Source: CAZIJH01 sp964539655 (GTDB taxonomy: Archaea > Aenigmatarchaeota > Aenigmatarchaeia > CG10238-14 > SCSR01). From it: a DNA stretch of 16,707 nt. The stretch spans positions 1 to 16,707 of the forward strand of contig CAZIJH010000011.1 of the NCBI GenBank assembly GCA_964539655.1. The letters are read 5' to 3'. The notes below the pieces were generated by a model. The model did not search any database. It was not told where the DNA came from and saw nothing but the letters and a program-made list of their open reading frames with translations. Positions 7,603 through 14,762 of this stretch are shown here, one piece after another (position 1 is the first letter of the stretch; every line of letters starts with the position of its first letter). Both the position numbers and the translations under genes were made by a program.

Positions 7603-9261
7603 TTATTCTGCAGATTCTTTCAGTTTCTTGATTATCTGTTCCTTGCCGACTTCGAATATGTACGACGCCAATCTCGGCCCCCTTTCGGAATTCAGAATTA
7701 TCATGTAGACTGATTTGAAAAGCTCTCCAGGTTTCACGTTGTCCTTCTTAGCGACCTCGAATATTTTGTTGTTCAAATCTGTCTCATTTTCAGAAGATTT
7801 TATCGCTTCTATGAGATCAGTAATCGTTGTTTTAATTCTTGGATCTATTTCAAGCTGTCTGGTTTCAGTCTTTTCAAAATTTTCCATCCAGTATTTGACA
7901 AAAGCGATCTTCTCGTTTATTCTTTTCAATGCGAAGCTGCTTGTCGAATAATTCATTTCTTTCAGTTTTTTGATCAGAAATTCTCCGCCATTGTTGTCTG
8001 GAGTTATCTTGATCAGATTCTTGAGAGTCTCGAATGGCACGTATGATTTTCTCAGGTCTTCCTTTGATTCTATTTTCGGTATTCCGCCGATGCAGCTCAA
8101 TTCGTAGACTCTCCTTGCATTTACTTCTTCTCTCTTCTCGACCTTTTCCAGGCCAAAATAGATCCTTTCGTGCCTTTCGAAATCTTCGTAGATCATCGGG
8201 ATGTTTTCCTCTTTGAAATCGATAGTTGTTTCCGGCCTTGTCCTCACCATCAGGAATCTCAAAATTTTTGGCGGGACAAGCTCCGCGATTTCGACGAAGC
8301 TCGTTCCTATTCCTTTCGATGTCGACATCTTTTTCCCTTCGACCAGGAAAAATTCGTATCCTTGTCCTATGTTTTCCGGAGTTGACGGCCATGGTGGAGG
8401 ATAATTGAAAATTTCTGTGGCAATCGCGACTGCAACCGTTCTGCTTCCTCCTTCGCTGAAATGATCTTTTCCTCCAGTTTCGCAAACGACTCCGACGGTT
8501 GGCCATTTTGCTGCCCATTCAACCTTCCAAGGTAACTTACCATTTCCATTGTACGGAGAAACTTCTCCTTTATGTCCGCATCCTTTTGCCCATTTGACAA
8601 AATTCTCTTTGCATTCGTATTTCACGATTTCTTTTTCCTTGTCCCATTCGTACGCTACAGTGGTTCCAATGCTTCCGCATTTTTCACAGATTGGGTTGAA
8701 TGGAAGTTTGTCAGTGCCGATGCTCTTTCCATAAATTCTTTGATAAATTTTCTGTATCTTGTCAGAATTATCAAGTGCAATTTTTATTGTTGAATTGAAA
8801 TCTCCTTTGATATATCTTTCACCTGTGCTTTCCAATTCAGCTTCTATTCCAAATTCCTTGAACTTGTTCGTGACTTGTGTGAAATAGTAATCCGCAAAAC
8901 TTTTGTAACCTATGACAGGTGAAGGAACATTTCGCATAGGTACTCCCATAAATTTAGAATATTTTGCCTTGTCGAGATCTGCAGGTATCGCATCGAAGGG
9001 ATCCATATCGTCACTGCTTAAAATGAATCTTGCTTTCATTTTGTGCTCGCGCATTGTTTTTGCAATTATATCATGTATTACCCATCCTCTTGCCGAACCA
9101 ATATGAATCTTGCCTGATGGAGTTTTTTCATCATAAACTATGTAACCATTTTTCTCGACGACTTTTTCCAGAATAGGATTATTTGCGACTTTTTCTTCTA
9201 TGTAATTAGCGACTTTGTCTGTCCAGTATTCGTATTTTTTTGATTCCCTTTCTATTGCCAT
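7603..9261 (-). CDS. lysK: Class I lysyl-tRNA synthetase (archaeal type, EC 6.1.1.6)
   Basis: A 552-residue class I LysRS that charges tRNA-Lys with lysine. The Rossmann-fold catalytic core has the HIGH-type signature TPSGKIHIGS (HIGS at 53-56) and the KMSKS-type signature KMSTSKG at 311-317. Between them lies a zinc-finger-like insertion with CEKC (192, 195) and Cys217/GCGH (227-230). The alpha-helical C-terminal half, which binds the anticodon in this family, is complete, and the length is usual for archaeal LysRS-I. The start is ATG at 9261. It is divergent from a class II LysRS across 113 bp, a rare arrangement since most organisms have only one class. Its TAA abuts that of the small membrane protein gene. 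Both signature motifs are intact, so it is expected to be active. The symbol lysK follows the usage for archaeal LysRS-I. Confidence 0.95.
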   Translation of the reverse strand: MAIERESKKYEYWTDKVANYIEEKVANNPILEKVVEKNGYIVYDEKTPSGKIHIGSARGWVIHDIIAKTMREHKMKARFILSSDDMDPFDAIPADLDKAKYSKFMGVPMRNVPSPVIGYKSFADYYFTQVTNKFKEFGIEAELESTGERYIKGDFNSTIKIALDNSDKIQKIYQRIYGKSIGTDKLPFNPICEKCGSIGTTVAYEWDKEKEIVKYECKENFVKWAKGCGHKGEVSPYNGNGKLPWKVEWAAKWPTVGVVCETGGKDHFSEGGSRTVAVAIATEIFNYPPPWPSTPENIGQGYEFFLVEGKKMSTSKGIGTSFVEIAELVPPKILRFLMVRTRPETTIDFKEENIPMIYEDFERHERIYFGLEKVEKREEVNARRVYELSCIGGIPKIESKEDLRKSYVPFETLKNLIKITPDNNGGEFLIKKLKEMNYSTSSFALKRINEKIAFVKYWMENFEKTETRQLEIDPRIKTTITDLIEAIKSSENETDLNNKIFEVAKKDNVKPGELFKSVYMIILNSERGPRLASYIFEVGKEQIIKKLKESAE

Positions 9262-9374
9262 AAATTAGTAATGATTTTTATAGAGTTAAATTTTAGTTTA
9301 TAAGCCCATAAGTTATCTTTAAAATTGTTTTCCGTTGTATTGATTATTTAACTTTAACCCAGCATTTTAAAAAT
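9262..9374. promoter_or_regulatory. Divergent promoter region between class I and class II LysRS genes
   Basis: A 113-bp, very AT-rich spacer must hold both promoters. On the minus side there are several TATA-like candidates, the best spaced being AATTTAAC 24-31 nt before the class I ATG; TATAAAAA lies closer and TTATAAAC further away. On the plus side TTATTTAAC lies about 23-32 nt before the class II ATG at 9375. No operator or leader structure was recognised. Confidence 0.4.
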
Positions 9375-10841
9375 ATGAATTTCGACCCGGTTAGGTCGGC
9401 TAAGATTGAAGACTTGGAAAGTAAGAAAATCAATCCGTATCCCTATAATTTTAAAATAACTTCTTATATCGAGGATGTTGTCAAAGAACATAAGTTGGGC
9501 CAGGACTACAGGCTTGCTGGTAGATTGAAATTGTCGAGGCCGATGGGTAAGATTACTTTTGCGGACTTGTGGGGAAACAACGTAAAGTTGCAGATATCTC
9601 TTGACCAAGGAATCGTTGGAGAAGAGTCGTACGAATTTTTCGGACATTACATCGATTCTGGAGACATCTTAGGAGTTGAAGGACAAACTTACAGGACAAA
9701 AAGGGGAGAGTTAACGTTGAGTGTGAAAGATTTGCAGCTTTTATCAAAGGCTTTGTTGCACATTCCTTCAGATTGGTCCGGTGTTACTGATCCCGACAAA
9801 AGGATAAGGCAACGATATGTTGACATGATCGCGAATCCGAAAAGTTTCGATAAGCTAAAACAGAAAGCACTGATTAACAGAGAGATCAGAAGATACCTGA
9901 ATGACAAAGGATTTTTGGAAGTCGAGACGCCCGCTCTCCAGCCGATTTATGGGGGGGCGTCCGCTGATCCGTTCAAAACTTTGGTTAACGAATTGGGTCA
10001 GGACTGGTATCTGAGAATATCTCCTGAGCTTTATCTCAAAAGATACATCGTTGGCGGATTCGAAAAGGTTTATGAGATTTCGAAGAACTTCAGAAACGAA
10101 AGCATAGACACTACACATAATCCAGAATTCACGATGATGGAAGCGTATTGCGCGTTCGCGGATTACAACGACATGATGAAACTTACGGAGGAAATGATTT
10201 ACAGCGTGTCGAAAGCAGTTATCGGCACTGCAGAAATAGACGGCATTAACTTGTCCCCTCCTTGGAAAAGGATTTCTATGTTTGACGCGTTTAAGGAATG
10301 GAAAGGAATAGACATTGAGTCTGTGTCAGACAGCAGACTTAAACAGATGGTATTGGAAAACAAATTGGAGTTGAGAAGTAATGTCTTCCATAGGGGAACA
10401 GCAATTGAACAATTGTTTGAAGTCATGTTTGAAAAACAACCGACGCCTGAAACGACTTTATTAAAAGGGCCAGTCTTCATCACCGATCATCCTGTGGGCA
10501 CTACTCCGTTGTGTAAAGTGCATAGGGATAATCCGAGACTCATCGAAAGATTTGAACCTTACATCAACTTTATGGAAATTGGAAATGCGTACACGGAACT
10601 GAACGATCCTAGAATACAGCTGAAAGAATTTCAGGAACAGTTGAGAAGAAAGCATTCTGGGGCAGAGGGAACGCACGTTTATGACGAAGACTTTGTGAGA
10701 GCTTTGTCGTATGGGATGCCACCTACAGGTGGATTGGGAATTGGGATAGACAGGCTTGCAATGGTGCTGACTAACAGCTCTTCGATAAAGGATGTCATAG
10801 GATTTCCTTTCGCGAAAAAAATTGAAGATCTAATGATTTAG
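9375..10841 (+). CDS. lysS: Class II lysyl-tRNA synthetase (EC 6.1.1.6)
   Basis: A 488-residue class II LysRS, the bacterial/eukaryotic type, unrelated in fold to the class I enzyme next door. The N-terminal OB-fold anticodon-binding domain spans about 40-125 (YRLAGRLKLSRPMGKITFADL). The catalytic domain follows with motif 1 (YLNDKGFLEVETPAL, about 174-188), motif 2 (FRNESIDTTHNPEFT, about 239-253) and motif 3 (GLGIGIDRL, about 453-461). The LysRS-type segments GGASADPF, HPVGTTPLCK and ELNDPRIQ are also present. Length and motifs are complete, so there is no sign of decay. The start ATG at 9375 is preceded by a TATA-like box. Its TAG overlaps the TAA of the convergent homocitrate-synthase-like gene. 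It may originate from lateral transfer, but that needs a tree. Confidence 0.95.
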   Translation: MNFDPVRSAKIEDLESKKINPYPYNFKITSYIEDVVKEHKLGQDYRLAGRLKLSRPMGKITFADLWGNNVKLQISLDQGIVGEESYEFFGHYIDSGDILGVEGQTYRTKRGELTLSVKDLQLLSKALLHIPSDWSGVTDPDKRIRQRYVDMIANPKSFDKLKQKALINREIRRYLNDKGFLEVETPALQPIYGGASADPFKTLVNELGQDWYLRISPELYLKRYIVGGFEKVYEISKNFRNESIDTTHNPEFTMMEAYCAFADYNDMMKLTEEMIYSVSKAVIGTAEIDGINLSPPWKRISMFDAFKEWKGIDIESVSDSRLKQMVLENKLELRSNVFHRGTAIEQLFEVMFEKQPTPETTLLKGPVFITDHPVGTTPLCKVHRDNPRLIERFEPYINFMEIGNAYTELNDPRIQLKEFQEQLRRKHSGAEGTHVYDEDFVRALSYGMPPTGGLGIGIDRLAMVLTNSSSIKDVIGFPFAKKIEDLMI

Positions 10842-12013
10842 ATTGTGTCCGATTTTGCAGTTGAATATTCTTTTACCAAAATATTGTAAACGCTTTCTGT
10901 CAAATCTTCAGGAGTCATGTTTCTAGTTAGTATTCTCGTCCTCACAAATTCTATCTGGTCCTCTGTTAATTTTATTTCGGATTTTGCTAGCACACTTTCT
11001 ATTGCGGCTCTTCCAGTTTGGGGGCCGAGAATCATTTTGTCCAATTTACCGACCAAACTTGGATTGAATACGTCATAGCATACCGGGCTATTTCTGACCT
11101 TATGTTGGTGCGTTCCTCCAGTGTGAGTAAATATATTTTCCCCCATCACCGGCACGTTTTCTGGAATTATTAGTTCCATTTGTTGATGCGCATATTTTGT
11201 TAGATTGACAGCTGTTTGTAATTTGCTTTCAAATTTTTCAAATCCGTAAAATTTGTCAAAAAGATTTGCAATAAGCTGGACTAAAGATGTGATTCCGTTT
11301 CGCTCGCCGCCAATAACGCTTGTCGTGGCGCAATTCGCTCCGCTTCTGATCGCAGTGATAGCGTTCGCAACCGAATTTCCAAGATCGTTATGGCAATGGA
11401 CCTCTATCGGTTTGTCCTGTCCAAGTACTGTTTTGAGTTCCGATACGAATTTTTCCATCATCCATGGGGACGCAATTCCAACAGTGTCTGCTATGCATGG
11501 CATCACTTCTTTGTATTTGCCGACTCTTTCCAAGGTTTCCAGGACGTCTTTCATTTTCGCCCTCGTAGCGTCTTCGAGCGTGGCACGTATTTGGAGGCCG
11601 TGATCTCTCGCGTAATCTATTGTTGACTCGAATTTTCCTACAGCCTCGTCCAATGTCATTCTCAATTGCTTGAGTTGAGGCTTTGATATCCCAATGTAAA
11701 CTCCGACATATTTTACGTCTAGGTTCAACGCCACGTCTATGTCCTTTTCAAGTGACCTGCAGTGCGCTCTGAATTTTATGTCGCTGGTGGTTTGATTGAG
11801 AACATTCTTGTTTCTCTCGTACAGCATTGGATGAGTACCGCAATACCCCGGGATCTCATAATACCCAACTCCGATTTTATCAAGATAATCTAGCATTTCC
11901 AAAACTTCATCCAGCTTGAACGGGCGTTTCAATCTTGGGTCCTGTTCCGTCTCCCTGAGGCTTTCGGTGAAAAAAACATTGTGTTTTATCTCGTCTTTGT
12001 AGATGCTTCTCAA
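10838..12013 (-). CDS. Homocitrate/isopropylmalate/citramalate synthase family acyltransferase (DRE-TIM), variant active site
   Basis: A DRE-TIM metallolyase-family protein, 391 residues from the TTG at 12013-12011; members condense acetyl-CoA with a 2-oxo acid. Visible motifs: TESLRETEQ (16-24) in place of D-(S/T)-T-L-R-(D/E)-G-x-Q; the metal-binding VHCHND (205-210) followed by LGNSVANA; a GGERNG turn (235-240); and FTHTGGTHQHKV (295-306). The motif Asp that ligates the metal is Thr16, with Glu17 beside it. The frame stays open upstream to a TAA at 12073-12071 but holds no ATG or GTG; it encodes a plausible extension (NSVDPWEQ) before the TTG, suggesting the true N-terminus lies upstream in another frame. 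Homocitrate synthase would fit the two LysRS neighbours; citramalate, isopropylmalate or Re-citrate synthase remain possible. Confidence 0.8.
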   Translation of the reverse strand: MRSIYKDEIKHNVFFTESLRETEQDPRLKRPFKLDEVLEMLDYLDKIGVGYYEIPGYCGTHPMLYERNKNVLNQTTSDIKFRAHCRSLEKDIDVALNLDVKYVGVYIGISKPQLKQLRMTLDEAVGKFESTIDYARDHGLQIRATLEDATRAKMKDVLETLERVGKYKEVMPCIADTVGIASPWMMEKFVSELKTVLGQDKPIEVHCHNDLGNSVANAITAIRSGANCATTSVIGGERNGITSLVQLIANLFDKFYGFEKFESKLQTAVNLTKYAHQQMELIIPENVPVMGENIFTHTGGTHQHKVRNSPVCYDVFNPSLVGKLDKMILGPQTGRAAIESVLAKSEIKLTEDQIEFVRTRILTRNMTPEDLTESVYNILVKEYSTAKSDTI

Positions 12014-12041
12014 CTGCTCCCACGGGTCTACGCTATTGCCG

Positions 12042-12176
12042 TTATTCTGAGTTATGCTTGAACACCTTCCTTACGCTGTTTTGTATCGAAAAATTTAAGT
12101 AGTCTTTGAAATCGATCTGCAAGCCGTATTCGGACTCCGCCTTTGTGCCATATGTGGAAATTTTTTTGCAAGACAT
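12042..12176 (-). CDS. 44-codon ORF upstream of the acyltransferase; likely its frameshifted N-terminus
   Basis: An ATG at 12176-12174 opens a 44-codon frame (MSCKKISTYGTKAESEYG to VRKVFKHNSE) ending at the TAA 12044-12042, 28 bp before the TTG used by the downstream acyltransferase. The downstream frame is open from 12070, so the two frames overlap by about 29 nt. A +1 shift anywhere in that overlap, for example at GAA-TAA, would give one protein of about 445 residues. The C-terminal part of the ORF and the upstream extension of the acyltransferase frame read naturally as one N-terminal extension. Related homocitrate/Re-citrate-synthase-like proteins can carry such extensions before the D-T-T-x-R motif. 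It could instead be an independent small gene, a sequencing error or a programmed frameshift; the sequence alone does not decide. Confidence 0.45.
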   Translation of the reverse strand: MSCKKISTYGTKAESEYGLQIDFKDYLNFSIQNSVRKVFKHNSE

Positions 12177-12341
12177 AATCTTTCACCGAAGAGATTAAGA
12201 AAACCAATGGGAAGTTAGAACTTCTTCGACTTTTTAAGCAGCTTAGAACAAAATGAAACAGTTTCGCAGAACTTTAAACACATATTTTTCACTTAGATAA
12301 AATTTGGTTGTTAAATATTTAAAACTTAATTTATTTTTTTA
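12177..12341. other. AT-rich intergenic region
   Basis: About 165 bp lie between the start of the acyltransferase region and the end of the AT-rich orphan gene. On the minus strand TTCTTAATC, about 20-27 nt before the ATG at 12176, and CTTAAAAAG further upstream are weak TATA candidates. A short inverted repeat GAAGT-TAGA-ACTTC lies at about 12211-12224. No gene longer than 15 codons was seen. Confidence 0.4.
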
Positions 12342-13109
12342 TTACTCTATAAAAAGAGCTGGACGTAGACCATGGCGTCCACTTGTATTTACGCCTCCCA
12401 AATAGATGCACAGTCTGTCACTGAAACTTAACGATACACTGTAATTACCCAAGCTAGTTGACGAGCTGAAATGTGCATTTTTGGTATTTTTGTACTTGTC
12501 TTGATAATCAAACGCGTCGTCAATAATATCATATTCATCAAATTTGCTCGGCCAACCTTGTGAATCGGTCTCAAGTACGTATGAGTCATTTAATTTTGGC
12601 AATGGGACTTGTCTCAGATTTCTTGCACATCTTGCAACAAATAGATTATTATCCATAAATTGTTTATGTATAGTTTTCACGTTTCGATCAAAATAAAGAT
12701 CTTCAACCAAATATGCAATTTTTGGTATGTTTAAATTTTCAATAAAATTTGATTGATTTTCTTCGGTTTTCAAAATTACACGACGATCCCAAATTGGGGA
12801 TGTGATAGATAAAATGTTGTTTACAAGAATCAGAGGGGCATTAATATTATTTGCATTCAGAAGGCTTTGTTTAACTTTTGCACCTTCGTATACAGGTTCA
12901 GTTAAAATTTTATAAATTGCACTGTATGTAGCTAGGTCATACCCATTAGATTTTAACAGAATTAAAGCATCAGCTAAATTTAGGTCTGTTATCCTATTAC
13001 CGCTCGTATCTTGAGCATCTTCATCAGCTATATAATAAGAAAAGTCGCCAACTTTGACTTTCGTAGAAAATTTAGGATCAAGCAATTTAATGGTTTCCGT
13101 TTTTGACAT
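12342..13109 (-). CDS. Hypothetical protein (255 aa), AT-rich
   Basis: A 255-residue protein, not recognised. The start is ATG at 13109-13107, with TATA-like sequence at leaderless spacing. There is no signal peptide or membrane helix. The C-terminus (SDRLCIYLGGVNTSGRHGLRPALFIE) ends in a GLRPAL motif like that closing formylglycine-generating-enzyme/C-type-lectin-like folds and DUF6273-type domains; this is a loose resemblance only. The region about 150-175 contains a basic CARNLRQVPLPK stretch. The gene is visibly more AT-rich than the genes before it. It is divergent from a second orphan gene across only 34 bp, so the two may be co-regulated and act together. Function unknown. Confidence 0.65.
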   Translation of the reverse strand: MSKTETIKLLDPKFSTKVKVGDFSYYIADEDAQDTSGNRITDLNLADALILLKSNGYDLATYSAIYKILTEPVYEGAKVKQSLLNANNINAPLILVNNILSITSPIWDRRVILKTEENQSNFIENLNIPKIAYLVEDLYFDRNVKTIHKQFMDNNLFVARCARNLRQVPLPKLNDSYVLETDSQGWPSKFDEYDIIDDAFDYQDKYKNTKNAHFSSSTSLGNYSVSLSFSDRLCIYLGGVNTSGRHGLRPALFIE

Positions 13110-13143
13110 TCATATAAAAATGTATTTGTTAAGTATTAATATA
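13110..13143. promoter_or_regulatory. Compact overlapping divergent promoters
   Basis: The whole spacer between two divergent ATGs is 34 bp. ATATAAAAA (about 13112-13120) lies about 24-32 nt before the plus-strand ATG at 13144. On the minus strand TATATTAATACTTAA (about 13129-13143) lies about 20-34 nt before the ATG at 13109. Both would give leaderless mRNAs from physically overlapping promoters. Confidence 0.5.
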
Positions 13144-14121
13144 ATGTCAAGTTTGGCTAAAACAAAAATTTTGCAAAGAACTAAATTGTTATACGACAGT
13201 CTCAACGCTAGTTGGCAAATTTTGCAAAATAAATATAATTTGAATTTAACCTCACCGCCATCACTTACCATATGTAATCCTCAAACATTCTACAGTCATA
13301 TTTACAGTTTGTTAGAAGAATTTTCGTCTCAATCCATAAATAAAATTGAAAACAACGAACAAAATAAAGATGTTTTGCTTTCGCAAATGAATAAACGTGA
13401 TCAAGTTAAATCGCTTTTTCCAGACGAGCAAGAAAGAAGCGTTTTATTTCATAGTTCTAAGCTTTTTGCAAACTTGCCTGATAAACAAAATTTAATTATG
13501 ATGTACGGAATATTATTTCCGTTACTTGAAATTCAAACCCCTAAAGTTTATGTGACTGATTTTGATTTAGTCGATTGCGCAGTTCAGGGAAGTGTGTATT
13601 ATTCTCTTAAAGAATCTCATATGTTTTACCATATAAGATCTATAATGAGTAACCTCGGTGTCCAACCTAAAATTATTGAAGATGTTAAAGGACTTCTCCA
13701 AGATTGGATCGGATTTGTTACATCTACAATAACTAAGAGAGTCGTCATTCAAATGTTGGACATGGATAACGAAGAGTATGTTAAAAGGCATCTAAATCAC
13801 AAATATTTACAAGCACTATATAGCAGTTATTTTGACTCAATTACACTTGAAAAAGAAAAACATATAGGTAAAGTTTTTACAGATGACATATTGGCAAATC
13901 CATTTTTGGATCCTGATAGATTTTTAGATGAAATAAAATTAAAAAGAGGACGTTTTGTCACATATGAAGAGCCACAAAATTCAACTTATCCAGATTACAT
14001 CGATAATATCAAATCAGTGCTCAAAACTTATAGAGGAACTCCCGAATTACATGATTTTTCAAAAGTTTACAGATATTTTGATTCTAAATGGAATGAATTA
14101 CATCCAATTCAACTTATTTGA
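13144..14121 (+). CDS. Hypothetical protein (325 aa), AT-rich
   Basis: A 325-residue soluble protein, not recognised. The ATG at 13144 is chosen because the open frame upstream to 13054 would run into the divergent gene, and because a TATA-like box sits at the right distance. It is Lys/Asn/Ser/Tyr-rich and predicted mostly helical, with no signal peptide or membrane helix. Notable segments are FPDEQERSVLFHSSKLFANLPDKQ (about 91-115, given as its ends FPDEQER and ANLPDKQ), VTDFDLVDCAVQGSVYYSL and DPDRFLDEIKLKRGRF. No catalytic motif was identified. Codon use is AT-rich like its divergent partner. The pair may be an acquired module; nothing in the sequence shows mobility genes. Function unknown. 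Confidence 0.7.
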   Translation: MSSLAKTKILQRTKLLYDSLNASWQILQNKYNLNLTSPPSLTICNPQTFYSHIYSLLEEFSSQSINKIENNEQNKDVLLSQMNKRDQVKSLFPDEQERSVLFHSSKLFANLPDKQNLIMMYGILFPLLEIQTPKVYVTDFDLVDCAVQGSVYYSLKESHMFYHIRSIMSNLGVQPKIIEDVKGLLQDWIGFVTSTITKRVVIQMLDMDNEEYVKRHLNHKYLQALYSSYFDSITLEKEKHIGKVFTDDILANPFLDPDRFLDEIKLKRGRFVTYEEPQNSTYPDYIDNIKSVLKTYRGTPELHDFSKVYRYFDSKWNELHPIQLI

Positions 14122-14161
14122 TTGCGATTTTCTTAAATTTTAAAAATAATTTTTGATTGCA
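14122..14161 (+). terminator. T-rich sequence after the 325-residue gene, possible terminator
   Basis: Just after the TGA the plus strand has TTTTCTTAAATTTT and AATAATTTTTG, matching the oligo-T tracts at which archaeal RNA polymerase terminates. There is no clear hairpin. Confidence 0.35.
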
Positions 14162-14169
14162 ATAAAAAG
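14162..14169 (+). promoter_or_regulatory. TATA-like box of the 14207-15371 operon
   Basis: ATAAAAAG lies about 38-45 nt before the ATG at 14207. This predicts a short leader of about 15-20 nt instead of a leaderless start, or a start at the 20-codon upstream ORF beginning at 14176. Confidence 0.35.
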
Positions 14170-14206
14170 GTATTTATGTCTTATTATCAAAAGTTAATTG
14201 ATAAGG

Positions 14207-14749
14207 ATGCTTTACAGAGTGTTCACTCCTTTATCTGAAAAATCGCACACAGCTGCTTTAACCAAATTGCTACAATACGGCTTGCAAGTCAGAAACAGCA
14301 GGGAAGTTTACGGCGCTCCGGTAAAAAATACCAAGCTGGAAGATTCTATTATTTTTCATCTTTCTTCAGAAATTCCAAAACCTTCTCCAAAATACTTGAT
14401 AAAAGACTTTAAGATAAAACCTTCCACCGAAATTGTCGTTCGCAATAACGGTTTTGAGTATGTGACATCAATTAAAAACGATAGCAATAATAAAGATCTT
14501 GCAATGTCGCTCTACCATCATTTGGAAAGATATTTCGACATCATTGGTGTCACAGTGGGTCAATTTCCAGTTCCAATGCGCTCTGCAACTTTTGAAGAGA
14601 AAACAGAAGACGGGATGATGATAATGTGTAGCGGTGACGCCGATCTTTTGGATTTTCTCACAAAGCAGTTGATGAAAGACAACCAGCTTAAAAGATTGGA
14701 ACTCAGCATATCTGCCGAAGAGCCGCTGAAAACAGAAGTATTTGCTTAA
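14207..14749 (+). CDS. Hypothetical protein (180 aa), coupled to the YrdC gene
   Basis: A 180-residue protein, not recognised. The ATG at 14207 (MLYRVFTPLSEKSH) is preferred; a TTG at 14198 would add three residues. It is soluble, with an alpha/beta composition: a His/Thr/Leu-rich N-terminal helix (TAALTKLLQYGLQVRNS), alternating strands in the middle (STEIVVRNNGFEYVTSIKN) and a C-terminal DADLLDFLTKQL helix followed by KRLELSIS. Its stop is 13 bp before the YrdC-type gene, so the two are very likely co-transcribed. An out-of-frame 20-codon ORF (14176-14238) overlaps its start. A role linked to tRNA modification is possible from context but not shown. Confidence 0.7.
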   Translation: MLYRVFTPLSEKSHTAALTKLLQYGLQVRNSREVYGAPVKNTKLEDSIIFHLSSEIPKPSPKYLIKDFKIKPSTEIVVRNNGFEYVTSIKNDSNNKDLAMSLYHHLERYFDIIGVTVGQFPVPMRSATFEEKTEDGMMIMCSGDADLLDFLTKQLMKDNQLKRLELSISAEEPLKTEVFA

Positions 14750-14762
14750 AGGTTTCTTTTAC

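Noticed and set aside
7874..8518. 214-codon same-strand frame inside the class I LysRS
   Set aside because: Arg-rich and compositionally abnormal, fully inside a well-conserved gene, no start context.
14115..14160. Direct repeat TTTGATTGC at both ends of the spacer after the 325-residue gene
   Set aside because: Nine bases in AT-rich sequence is likely chance; no element lies between the copies.
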